This document shows positions 18,295 to 26,343 of a stretch of DNA of 33,607 nucleotides, one piece after another. Each line of letters begins with the position of its first letter. The stretch's first letter is position 1. Below the pieces are notes generated by a model. It had not been told where the DNA came from. It was given only the letters and a program-made list of their open reading frames with translations, and did no database searches. A program made the position numbers and the translations under genes. This stretch comes from Burkholderiaceae bacterium (GTDB lineage Bacteria; Pseudomonadota; Gammaproteobacteria; Burkholderiales; Burkholderiaceae_E), in assembly GCA_024637395.1 (NCBI GenBank), contig JAGXFG010000113.1:1-33607 (forward strand). Direction: 5' to 3'.

Positions 18295-18921
18295 TCAGAA
18301 CTTCGGCAACCGGATGCGGCTGATCATCAGCGAACCCGACAACGCGAACAGCAGCACCAACGGGTGAAGGGTGAAGCCGCCCAGGAGCACCCGCCCGAAC
18401 CACAGCGAATCGTGCAGCGCGCCCTGCGTTGCTGCGACGAACAACATCAGCACCAGCAGCACCGAGGTCGGGATCGGCGTGCCTTCGAAGTACTTCACCT
18501 TGCCGGCAGAATCGGAGAGCGCCTCGGCAGTGACGTTGTAGCGCGCCAGACGCGATACGCCGCACGCGACGAAGTAGACCAGAACCACGCGGTCATAGAG
18601 CCCCTGCATCCCGCAACCATAGGCAATCGCGGCGGGGGCAACCCCGAAGGAAATGACGTCGGCGAGCGAGTCCAGTTCCCGGCCCATGGCAGAGGTCTTC
18701 TGGCGCCAGCGGGCGATCCGGCCGTCGAGCACGTCGAAGAGCAGGGCGGCGGGAATCAATCCGCAGGCGAAGTAGACGTGGATGACGTCACCGGTTTGCA
18801 GATAGGTCAGGATGGAAAATAGCGCGCCCGTACCGCAGACGGCATTGGCCAGCGTGAACCAGTCGGCGAGGTGGAACTCGCGAATCATCGCGAATGGCTT
18901 GCGCTGCTCTGGTGAATTCAT
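18295..18921 (-). CDS. pssA: CDP-diacylglycerol-serine O-phosphatidyltransferase-type enzyme
   Basis: A 208-residue integral membrane enzyme of the CDP-alcohol phosphatidyltransferase family. The catalytic motif is complete: DVLDGRIAR, eight residues, G, three residues, D, three residues, D (in GRELDSLAD). The following VISFGVAPA and later EGTPIPTS are typical of the PssA branch that makes phosphatidylserine. It lies 42 bases downstream of the AraC regulator on the same strand and convergent with tctA, an unexpected place for a phospholipid gene. An internal ATG (18888) is an alternative start but has no better ribosome-binding site. Function as serine rather than another alcohol transferase is likely but not certain. 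Confidence 0.82.
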   Translation of the reverse strand: MNSPEQRKPFAMIREFHLADWFTLANAVCGTGALFSILTYLQTGDVIHVYFACGLIPAALLFDVLDGRIARWRQKTSAMGRELDSLADVISFGVAPAAIAYGCGMQGLYDRVVLVYFVACGVSRLARYNVTAEALSDSAGKVKYFEGTPIPTSVLLVLMLFVAATQGALHDSLWFGRVLLGGFTLHPLVLLFALSGSLMISRIRLPKF

Positions 18922-18963
18922 GAGGGGAAGGCCTCTGCTGTTGGGGGGGCGGATCGGGCGGCT

Positions 18964-19941
18964 TCAACCTTCGCGCATCGATTTTCGGTACTCGCTGGGC
19001 GATTGCCGGAATCGCTGGCGAAAGCGCCGCGTGAAATAGGCTTCGTCGGCGAATCCAACCGAGTTCGCGATCTTCGAGACGCGCTCGAGAGTATGCGCCA
19101 GCAAGTGCTGGGCCTGCTCCATGCGGCGCGCCGTCAGCCACTCCACAAATGCCATGCCGGTTTGCTTCTTCAACAGTTGGGAGACGTAATTCGGCGAAAG
19201 AAAGGTCTCCTCGGCCACCTCGTTGAGGGAGATGTTGCGGCTCAAGGTGGTGTCGATGTAATCCATCACCCGTCCGAGCGCATCGGGGCGGCCCTGCATG
19301 AACTTCCGGCTCTCCGAGAGCGCCTGCAGTGCGGGAGCGTGGCGCTCGACCGTAAAGCCGATGATCTCGAACAGGGCGCCCCGAATCCTTTCGGTGGTGC
19401 CCAACGTGCGACTCTTCTGCAGTTCCGTCAGGAGCTCAATGATGTTGCTGATGTGTTCGAACTCCTCCTCGGTGAAGACGAAGTCGATTGACCCCTCGTA
19501 GAGAAACGGAATCAATTCCGGATACTGGACGATGGATGCGGCTTCGATTTCCAGCGGCGACAACTGGAAGTCCTGCTTGAGGAAATTGGCGGCAAAGTTG
19601 ATGACGTAGTAGTCGGGATGGGCCAGTTCGTGGGTTGCGTAGTGCACCCGGTAGGGGAGAATGAAAATCAGCGAGCGGGCCGGATAGCGGCAACGTTTGC
19701 CGGAAATGACGTGATGGGCCTCGCCGGAGACGTTCGCCTCGATCTGGAAGAATTCGTGGCGATGAGGCCTGGTTACCGGCGGCCGAACGGTGTGATCCCG
19801 GATCTCGAAGTCCAGGCGCTCCGAGCGCTCGACCATCTGGTAAGTCTTGATCTCCGGGTAATCGGCTGGCTGTCCAGGCTGAACCAGTGCATCGTCCGAG
19901 TCCGCCGCCGCGGGCGCCGCGATCGAGGTTCGGGACTTCAC
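18964..19941 (-). CDS. AraC-family transcriptional regulator
   Basis: A 325-residue regulator with an N-terminal cupin-like effector domain (PHRHEFFQIEANVSGE, then LPYRVHYATHE) and a C-terminal double helix-turn-helix (about residues 225-322), including ISLNEVAEETFLSPNYVSQL and VSKIANSVGFADEAYFTRRF. It is divergent from the 13-kb catabolic operon at 20256 and flanks tctCBA, so it is the most likely activator of one or both. The proposed start is GTG at 19941, overlapping by four bases the stop of an upstream 85-codon frame; the first 35 residues are low in complexity, and a later start (for example the Met about 36 residues in) cannot be excluded. Confidence 0.88.
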   Translation of the reverse strand: MKSRTSIAAPAAADSDDALVQPGQPADYPEIKTYQMVERSERLDFEIRDHTVRPPVTRPHRHEFFQIEANVSGEAHHVISGKRCRYPARSLIFILPYRVHYATHELAHPDYYVINFAANFLKQDFQLSPLEIEAASIVQYPELIPFLYEGSIDFVFTEEEFEHISNIIELLTELQKSRTLGTTERIRGALFEIIGFTVERHAPALQALSESRKFMQGRPDALGRVMDYIDTTLSRNISLNEVAEETFLSPNYVSQLLKKQTGMAFVEWLTARRMEQAQHLLAHTLERVSKIANSVGFADEAYFTRRFRQRFRQSPSEYRKSMREG

Positions 19942-20255
19942 ATCGGCCCCCGACTCGAAGCTGCGGCGAGGAGCCGGCGACCCGGTCTCCCCCAGGTGCC
20001 GGCCGCAGGCTCCCGAGCGGCATGCGTCCGGGCCTGATTGGAGGAATCAACGAACCTCTTAAACGCATCCATGCAGGTGCCGGCAATGGCTTGCGCTCGC
20101 GCTTGCGCGGGGATGTAATCGCTTAGAGACCCCGAAGGGGTGGCGGAAGGGTGGCGCGCGCAACTCAGGTCAATCGCCAAAGCCAATGACTTCATGTCTG
20201 AAAAGTATTTCGATTGTTGTGCAATGACTAATTCAACCAGTTACAGGAGCCAGGT
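19942..20255. promoter_or_regulatory. Divergent control region between the AraC gene and the catabolic operon
   Basis: This 314-base gap should carry the promoters of the AraC regulator (leftward) and of the 13-kb operon (rightward). I see an AGGAG ribosome-binding site at 20245-20249 for the dehydrogenase, a small CCCC-GAA-GGGG hairpin near 20130-20142 and GC-rich short repeats near 20093-20113. No convincing -35/-10 pair is visible, which is common for AraC-activated promoters. An 85-codon minus-strand frame covers most of the region but looks non-coding. Confidence 0.4.
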
Positions 20256-21389
20256 ATGACGGCAAAGGCAGCAGTTGCTTCCAAGACAAAGAGCTATGAA
20301 ATTCCTGCCACCATGAAAGCCTGGGTGCTCGGTGATCCGGGTCAGCTCAGCATGGTGGAGAAGCCCGTTCCCCAGCCCGGTCTGGCGGAAGTGCTGGTAC
20401 GCATCGACGCGATCGCGGTCTGTGGAACGGACGTGGAAATCATCTGGAAGGGCCTGCCGGCAATCATCCAGGGCGGCCCACCCTTCAACAAAAATTTTAC
20501 ACCCGGCCATGAGTACATGGGGACCGTCGTCAAGCTCGGCCCGAACGTGGACGAGTTCAGCGTCGGCGACCGCGTCACGGTGGAGATTCACGCTGGCTGC
20601 GGGCGCTGCGAGCGTTGCCGGGAAGGCATGTATACCTCGTGCCTGAACTATGGCAAGAACTATGGCAACGTGAACAAGGGCCACCGCGCCAACGGCTTCA
20701 CCACCGACGGCGGCTTCACCCAGTATGCGGTCAACAACATCAACACCCTCGTGCACGTGCCCGACGATATGAGCGACGAGGAAGCCACGCTGATCGTGAC
20801 GGCCGGAACGGCCATGTACGGGCTCGACGTCATGGGTGGCCTGATCGCCGGGCAGTCGGTGGTAGTCATGGGCCCGGGTCCGATCGGCCTGATGGGCGTG
20901 GCCGTCGCCAAGGCACTGGGCGCCAGCGAGGTGATCCTCATCGGTACGCGCGACAACCGCCTGGAAATGGGACGCAAGCTGGGGGCTGACTACACCGTCA
21001 ATGTCAACCAGGAGGATGCGGTCGAGATGGTGCAGAAATACACCAACGGCGGTGCGCAATACGTGCTCGAGTGCTCGGGCGCGCTGACGGCCGTCAACGA
21101 CGCGGCGCGCATGCTCAAGCGTGGCGGGCGCATCTGCCTGGCGGCGTTCCCCGACAAGGAAGTGTCGGTCGATGTGGGCGCTCTGGTGCGCAACAACATC
21201 TACCTCTTCGGCATCCGGGGCGAGGGCAAGAGTGCGACTCATCGGGCGGCGTCGCTGATGGCCCAGAAGCGTTTCGACGCCAAGCTGATTCACACCCACA
21301 CCTTCGCGCTGGAGCAAGTGCCCGAGGCGGTGCGCTACGCCCGTGAGCGGATTGACGACGCGATCAAGGTAGTCGTGAAGATGTCCTGA
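20256..21389 (+). CDS. Zinc-dependent MDR dehydrogenase (third of three), first gene of the catabolic operon
   Basis: A 377-residue medium-chain dehydrogenase with catalytic zinc residues C56 (CGTD) and H85-E86 (GHE), structural zinc cysteines C115, C118, C121 and C129, and Rossmann motif GPGPIGL. It shares NYG...GHR...GF, C-G-(S/T)-D-x-E-I-I and GPGPIGL with the dehydrogenase at 2888, so the two probably oxidise similar ring or chain hydroxyls. AGGAG lies six bases before the ATG. As first gene of the operon it likely performs the entry oxidation of a polyol, cyclitol or sugar acid to a ketone. The substrate is not known. Confidence 0.88.
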   Translation: MTAKAAVASKTKSYEIPATMKAWVLGDPGQLSMVEKPVPQPGLAEVLVRIDAIAVCGTDVEIIWKGLPAIIQGGPPFNKNFTPGHEYMGTVVKLGPNVDEFSVGDRVTVEIHAGCGRCERCREGMYTSCLNYGKNYGNVNKGHRANGFTTDGGFTQYAVNNINTLVHVPDDMSDEEATLIVTAGTAMYGLDVMGGLIAGQSVVVMGPGPIGLMGVAVAKALGASEVILIGTRDNRLEMGRKLGADYTVNVNQEDAVEMVQKYTNGGAQYVLECSGALTAVNDAARMLKRGGRICLAAFPDKEVSVDVGALVRNNIYLFGIRGEGKSATHRAASLMAQKRFDAKLIHTHTFALEQVPEAVRYARERIDDAIKVVVKMS

Positions 21390-21436
21390 CGGGAAAATCG
21401 GGGCTGGAGCAGTCAACTGATACCGAAGGAGTGGTG

Positions 21437-22357
21437 ATGGAAAATTTTTCGATTTACAAGTACGTGAAATTGGGGATCATCCATTTCAAGGCTTATCCGG
21501 AAGCTACCACCGGTGAAGGGCCGATCGTGGAGACGCTGCGCAAGATCGTCGAGGATGACTTCTGGACGGCGGTCGAGGTGGGCTGGATGAAGGATCCAAA
21601 GGTTCGCAATGAAGCCCGCAACCTCCTTGAGACCTCCCATATGGAAGTCGCCTATGCCAACCAGCCGCGGATGTTTACCGGCAAGTTCGACCTGAACTCC
21701 TTCGATCCCGGCGAGCGCAAGAAGGCGATCAACGCCATGAAGACCGGGGTCGATGAAGCCTTTCAGCTCGGTGCGACCAGCATGCGGGTCTTCTCGGGGA
21801 AGAATCCCCCGTCCGAGAAGAAGGAAGAGGCCAAGAAACTCCTGATCGATTCCCTGAGCGAAGTCTGTCGCTACACCAACGAACAGGGCCCGATGGAGAT
21901 CTACATGAAGGTCTTCGACTATGACATCGACAAGAAGTTCCTGATCGGTCACTTCCAGGATGCGGCCGACGTGACCGCGGTGATGCACGCCGAGTTCCCG
22001 AACTTTGGCGTGCTCGCAGATCTCTCCCATTTCCCGCTGTTGCGCGAGACGCCTGAAGAGGCGATTCCGCTGGTGAAGCAATACCCGATGCACTTCCACA
22101 TCGGGTCGTGCGCGTTTAGAGACCGCAGGCATCCCGGTTACGGCGACCTGCAGCCGCGTTTCGGCATGCCCGGCGGCGAGATCGATACACCGCAGGTGCG
22201 GGACTATTTCCGCCTCCTGCTCGACCTGAAACTCCTGAACCCCGACAAGCGCCCGATCCTCAGCGCAGAGGTGAGACCCCTGCTTGCCGAGGAGACCTCT
22301 GAAGTGATCCTGGCCAATACCAAGCGGGTGATCAAAGAGGCGTGGGCGATGATCTGA
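21437..22357 (+). CDS. Xylose-isomerase-fold (IolE-like) isomerase/dehydratase
   Basis: A 306-residue protein of the AP-endonuclease-2/xylose isomerase TIM-barrel superfamily, which holds IolE (inosose dehydratase), sugar epimerases and isomerases. A plausible metal site is Glu in MEIYMKVFD, Asp in LADLSHFPL, His in FHIGSC and Glu in SAEVRPL. AAGGAG at 21426-21431 selects the ATG at 21437 over two GTGs just before it. Coming directly after a dehydrogenase, and in an operon that also has an IolD-like enzyme, it may dehydrate or isomerise the keto product. Recognition is at superfamily level only. Confidence 0.8.
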   Translation: MENFSIYKYVKLGIIHFKAYPEATTGEGPIVETLRKIVEDDFWTAVEVGWMKDPKVRNEARNLLETSHMEVAYANQPRMFTGKFDLNSFDPGERKKAINAMKTGVDEAFQLGATSMRVFSGKNPPSEKKEEAKKLLIDSLSEVCRYTNEQGPMEIYMKVFDYDIDKKFLIGHFQDAADVTAVMHAEFPNFGVLADLSHFPLLRETPEEAIPLVKQYPMHFHIGSCAFRDRRHPGYGDLQPRFGMPGGEIDTPQVRDYFRLLLDLKLLNPDKRPILSAEVRPLLAEETSEVILANTKRVIKEAWAMI

Positions 22358-22364
22358 TGCAGCC

Positions 22365-23276
22365 ATGCTGACCTTCGATCAATATCTGACGCCGGCCACC
22401 CTGAAGGAGGCCCTGGAGATGCTGCAAGGCGTTCCCGGGGCGCGCATCGTGGCCGGTGCCACCGATCTGCTGCCGTGGGCCCGGGAGGGTAGAGCGGGCG
22501 ACGTTCACCTGAGCGCTCTGGTGGATGTCAGCCAGCTTGCCGAACTGCGCGGGGTGAGCCTCGCCAACGGGCGCATTCGCATGGGCGCCGGCACGACTAT
22601 CGCAGCCTTTGTGAATGACCCGCTGTTGCGCGCGCAGGCGCCGGTGCTGGCGCGTTGCGCGGTCTGGTTCGCCGACGACCAGATTCGGGAGCAGGCGACC
22701 GTGGGCGGCAATCTGATCAACGCCTCGCCGGCCGGGGACTCGCAACCGGCCCTGCTGGTGACCAATACGCACGTGACGCTCGCGCGGCTCGAGAATGGGG
22801 GTATTCTGGAGCGGACCGTGCCCCTGTCGGAGTTCATCCTGGGGCCGGGGCAGACGGTGCGCAAGCCCCTGGAGATCATGACGCGTCTCGAGCTGGATGC
22901 AGTGCCGGAATACGGCGCTGCGTTCGAGAAGGTGGGCCATCGGCGCTCGATGGTGATTTCGACCGTGTGTCTGGCGGCGCTGGTCAGGCTCGACGAGGCC
23001 GGGGGGCGGATCGACGACGTGCGCATCGCCATTGGCGCCGTCGGTCCGGTGCCGGAGCGCCTCGATGACGTGGAGGACTTGCTGAGCGGTCGCGTTCCCA
23101 CCAGCGCGAACCTGCGCGAGGCATCCCGTCTGGCCGTCGAGAGGGTGCGCTCGCGCAGCCGCAAGGACTACCGGCGCGAGGTGCTGGTCAACTTCGTCGA
23201 ACGTGCGCTCGTGGCGGCGATCGGCACCGCGGGACTGGCGATCGAACGCATGCCAAAGGAGGCTGGAAGTGCCTGA
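22365..23276 (+). CDS. Molybdenum hydroxylase FAD-binding subunit (XdhB/CoxM type)
   Basis: The 303-residue medium subunit of a xanthine oxidase-family hydroxylase. It passes electrons from the 2Fe-2S clusters to an acceptor through FAD. Diagnostic FAD motifs are AGATDLLP near residue 30 and ATVGGNLINASPAGDS near 120; the CO-dehydrogenase flavin C-terminal domain follows. It starts eight bases after the previous gene and overlaps the iron-sulfur/molybdenum gene by eight bases. The acceptor (NAD+ or a quinone or cytochrome) cannot be told. Confidence 0.92.
   Translation: MLTFDQYLTPATLKEALEMLQGVPGARIVAGATDLLPWAREGRAGDVHLSALVDVSQLAELRGVSLANGRIRMGAGTTIAAFVNDPLLRAQAPVLARCAVWFADDQIREQATVGGNLINASPAGDSQPALLVTNTHVTLARLENGGILERTVPLSEFILGPGQTVRKPLEIMTRLELDAVPEYGAAFEKVGHRRSMVISTVCLAALVRLDEAGGRIDDVRIAIGAVGPVPERLDDVEDLLSGRVPTSANLREASRLAVERVRSRSRKDYRREVLVNFVERALVAAIGTAGLAIERMPKEAGSA
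23255..23262 (+). promoter_or_regulatory. Strong ribosome-binding site that fixes the start of the Fe-S/Mo gene
   Basis: AAAGGAGG lies six bases before the GTG at 23269, inside the end of the FAD-subunit gene. It strongly favours this GTG over the upstream ATG at 23203 and the later ATG at 23320. Confidence 0.75.
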
Positions 23277-25212
23277 AGTGAGACGCAACCCGGTGTCGCC
23301 GGCCGAAGGGCGGCACCCCATGACCGAGATTTCGGCGACGGTCAACGGCCGCCAGGTCACGCGCAGCGTGCCCAATCATTACCGGTTGATCGATTTCGTG
23401 CGCGAAGAACTCAAGCTCACCGGCAACAAGGAAGGTTGCGGTGCCGGCGAGTGCGGCACTTGCTCCATGTTTGTCAACGGCAAACTGGTCAAGAGCTGTC
23501 TGATGCCGGTTCAGAAAATACAGGGTGCCGAGATCGAGACGATCGACGATCTCGACCGCGATACCGGCATGACCGTGGTGCAGCGCGCGTTTCACAAATG
23601 CGGCTCCAGCCAGTGCGGTTACTGCATCCCCGGAATGGTGATGGCGGCCACCTCGACGCTGCGGCGCAATCCCGATGCCGGGCTGGAAGAAATCAAGGAA
23701 GGCCTGGGCGGCAACATTTGCCGCTGCACCGGCTATCAGAAGATCGTCGACGCGGTCGAACTGGCGCGTGACGTGCTCAACGGCAGCAAGCCGGAGTCGG
23801 CGCTGGGCGAGGATCCGGGTACCAGTTTCATCGGGCACAGCACCCGCAGGCTCGACGCGCCCGCCAAGGTTACCGGTGCCATCAAGTACGCCGCCGACAT
23901 GTGGATGGCCAACATGCTGCACCTGCAGGTGTTGCGCAGCCCGCATCCGCACGCGCGCATCGTGCGCATCGACACCAGTGCTGCCCGCACCATCCCCGGG
24001 GTGGAGGGCATCATCACCAGCGCGGACGTGCCCGGCGTCGACAACTTCGGCGTGGTGTTCGAAGACCAGCCCATCATGGCTCGCGACGTGGTGCGTTACG
24101 TCGGCGAGGCGGTGGTCGCGGTCGCTGCCGAGACGCCCGAGATCGCCCACGCCGCGGTGCGCAGCATTCAGGTGGAGTACGAGGCGTTGCCGGCGCTCTT
24201 CGATGCCCACGAGGCGATGCAACCCGACGCCATCCAGTTGCACGATTTCGCCCCCAACAATATCTGCAAGCACACCAAGATTCGCAAAGGGGACGTGGCT
24301 GCGGGCTTCAAGGAAGCCGACCTGATCGTCGAGGAGACCTACCAGACGGCGCCGATCGAGCACGCCTATCTCGAGCCCGAAGCGGGCCTGGCATACCTCG
24401 AGCCCGACGGCTGCGTCACCGTGCAGTCTCCCAGCCAGAACATCACCCACCACCGCCACATGCTGGCCAAGATTCTCGACCGGCCAATCAACAAGGTGCG
24501 GATGATCATGAGCACGGTCGGTGGCGGCTTCGGCGGCAAGGAGGACATGATTTACCAGGGCATGCTGGCGCTGGCCGCGATCAAGACGCGCCGCCCGGTG
24601 CGCTACGTGTTCACCCGCGAGGAGAGCTTTGTTTCGACGGCCAAGCGCCACCCCGTCCAGATTCGCTACACCATGGTTCTCAAGCGCGATGGCCGGATCA
24701 CCGCGACCAAGATGGTGATGATCTCCGACGGCGGCGCCTATGCCATGTCGACGCCCTTCGTGATGAACAAGTCGGCGATTCTCGGGCCGGGGCCCTATGC
24801 CATCGAGAATGTCTGGGTCGACGCGATCGGGGTGTACACCAACAACACACCGTGCGGCGCGATGCGGGCGTTCGGCGCGTTCCAGTCGGAGTTCTCGACC
24901 GAAGCTCACCTTGACCTGTGTGCCCAGCGCCTGGGCATGGACCCGGTGGCGTTGCGGATGGTGAACCTGATGCGCGACGGGGCGACCACCCATACACGCC
25001 AGCAACTGGACCGGGTGCTCGCCACCGAATGCCTGGACGCGGTGGTATCCGCCGCCGGCTGGGATCCGGGAATTCCCCACCGTCAGGGCGCCGGCGTTGC
25101 CGGGCGTCGCGATCTGGCGGGAGCGGGCACGCGCGAACCGTGCACGCTGGGTGCCGGGCTGGCGCAGTCTCTCGAGCGAGTGCCCGCCGGCGACCCGGAG
25201 GCAGTGAAGTGA
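23269..25212 (+). CDS. 2Fe-2S subunit fused to N-terminal part of molybdenum-binding subunit
   Basis: A 647-residue fusion. Residues 18 to about 165 are the iron-sulfur subunit: plant-type cluster cysteines C57, C62, C65 and C77, and second-cluster cysteines C116, C119, C151 and C153 (GNICRCTGYQ). From about residue 185 follows the molybdenum subunit: the substrate-entry domain, then GGGFGGKED and AMRAFGAFQSEF, the first molybdopterin-binding region. The frame ends with TGA at 25210, just where the second molybdopterin region should begin; that region is the next gene in another frame. A single lost base near 25207-25210 would join them into one polypeptide of about 990 residues. The terminal 40 codons keep the GC-rich third positions of real coding sequence. 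Confidence 0.88.
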   Translation: MPEVRRNPVSPAEGRHPMTEISATVNGRQVTRSVPNHYRLIDFVREELKLTGNKEGCGAGECGTCSMFVNGKLVKSCLMPVQKIQGAEIETIDDLDRDTGMTVVQRAFHKCGSSQCGYCIPGMVMAATSTLRRNPDAGLEEIKEGLGGNICRCTGYQKIVDAVELARDVLNGSKPESALGEDPGTSFIGHSTRRLDAPAKVTGAIKYAADMWMANMLHLQVLRSPHPHARIVRIDTSAARTIPGVEGIITSADVPGVDNFGVVFEDQPIMARDVVRYVGEAVVAVAAETPEIAHAAVRSIQVEYEALPALFDAHEAMQPDAIQLHDFAPNNICKHTKIRKGDVAAGFKEADLIVEETYQTAPIEHAYLEPEAGLAYLEPDGCVTVQSPSQNITHHRHMLAKILDRPINKVRMIMSTVGGGFGGKEDMIYQGMLALAAIKTRRPVRYVFTREESFVSTAKRHPVQIRYTMVLKRDGRITATKMVMISDGGAYAMSTPFVMNKSAILGPGPYAIENVWVDAIGVYTNNTPCGAMRAFGAFQSEFSTEAHLDLCAQRLGMDPVALRMVNLMRDGATTHTRQQLDRVLATECLDAVVSAAGWDPGIPHRQGAGVAGRRDLAGAGTREPCTLGAGLAQSLERVPAGDPEAVK

Positions 25213-25225
25213 GCGAGGGAACGGC

Positions 25226-26242
25226 ATGAAGCATAGGGGACGGGGGGTAGCCTGCGGCTGGTACGGAATCGCCCGCACGGCGGCGATGGACCGGGCAGCG
25301 GTTTGGGTGGAACTCGATGACGGCGGGACGCTGAAGATCGCCACCGGCGTCACCGAGATCGGCGAGGGGATCCTCACCGGCCTGTGCCAGATCGCGGCGC
25401 AGGAAATGGGGGTGCGCCCGCAAGACGTGGTGCTGGGAGACAACGACACGGCGCGCGTGCCCGAGGCAGCGCATGCCGGGGCGACCCGCATGACCTACAT
25501 GATCGGCAATGCGGTCGCGGTCGGCTGCCGGGAGGCCTTTGGCAAGTTCCGCGCCGCTCTCGGCGACTATTGGGGGGTGGCGCCCGATAGCATCCGGGCG
25601 TTTGCGGGTGAAGTCTGGGTGGAAGGCTCGGGGACCAAGCGCATGACGATGGCTCACGCCGTCCATGTTCTCAAGAAGGAACGCGGCATCGTCATCGTCG
25701 GCAGCGGCCTGTTTACCTCGCACCACACCGCGCTCGACCCTGACACCGGGGTGTCGACGCCCTGGCAGAGCTACGTCTTTGGCGCCCAGATCGCCGAGGT
25801 CGAGGTCGATGACGATACTGGCGAAGTGCAGGTGCTCGGCGTGTGGGCGGCTCACGACGTTGGCCGCGTGGTCAATCCGCAGCAGGTTGAGGGTCAGATC
25901 GAGGGCGGCGTGGTGATGGGCCTCGGTCACGCCCTGATGGAGGACTACGTCCAGATCGACGGCCAGACCACCACGCCCGGCTTTGCCAAGTACATCCTGC
26001 CGACCTCGCTCGACATTCCCCACATCACCTCGGTGCTGATCGAAGAGCCGGATCCGAAAACGCCGCTGGGGGTCAAGGGCATTGGCGAGCCGGCGATCAC
26101 GCCGACGGCCCCGGCGATCATCAACGCGATCTACGACGCCGTTGGGGTGCGCATCACGCGTTTGCCAGCGACCCCGGAGCGGGTAATGGCGGCCTTGCGC
26201 GAGAAGCGGATGGCCGCGGTGCTGGAGCGTGAGCGGGTCTGA
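25226..26242 (+). CDS. C-terminal part of molybdenum-binding subunit
   Basis: A 338-residue protein that begins with RGRGVACGWYG, a sequence found inside, not at the start of, most xanthine oxidase-family large subunits. It supplies the second molybdopterin-binding region and the active-site glutamate in GVKGIGEPA near the C-terminus. Upstream reading in this frame stops at TGA 25205-25207. AGGGA at 25215-25219 lies six bases before the ATG, so separate translation is possible. Together with the preceding gene it gives all expected Mo-subunit parts. It may be a true split subunit, or one gene with a one-base frameshift. Confidence 0.85.
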   Translation: MKHRGRGVACGWYGIARTAAMDRAAVWVELDDGGTLKIATGVTEIGEGILTGLCQIAAQEMGVRPQDVVLGDNDTARVPEAAHAGATRMTYMIGNAVAVGCREAFGKFRAALGDYWGVAPDSIRAFAGEVWVEGSGTKRMTMAHAVHVLKKERGIVIVGSGLFTSHHTALDPDTGVSTPWQSYVFGAQIAEVEVDDDTGEVQVLGVWAAHDVGRVVNPQQVEGQIEGGVVMGLGHALMEDYVQIDGQTTTPGFAKYILPTSLDIPHITSVLIEEPDPKTPLGVKGIGEPAITPTAPAIINAIYDAVGVRITRLPATPERVMAALREKRMAAVLERERV

Positions 26243-26343
26243 GAGCCGGGGACTCTTCCTTGGCGAACCGAGCGGCCGGAAGGCGTCAGCGGCATGGCAG
26301 GACATGAGAAAAATCGCTTCACGACCGGATTACGGGAACCAGG

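Noticed and set aside
20241-21416. 391-codon open frame on the minus strand opposite the third dehydrogenase
   Set aside because: It mirrors the dehydrogenase almost exactly; the plus-strand protein has all zinc and NAD motifs.
23188-25491. 767-codon open frame on the minus strand, opposite the FAD/Fe-S/Mo genes
   Set aside because: It is the complement of clearly recognisable genes in GC-rich DNA, has no recognisable domain and is His/Arg/Gly/Ala-biased as shadow frames are.
24698-26305. 535-codon open frame on the minus strand opposite the molybdenum genes
   Set aside because: Antisense shadow of two real genes, without motifs or a convincing start.
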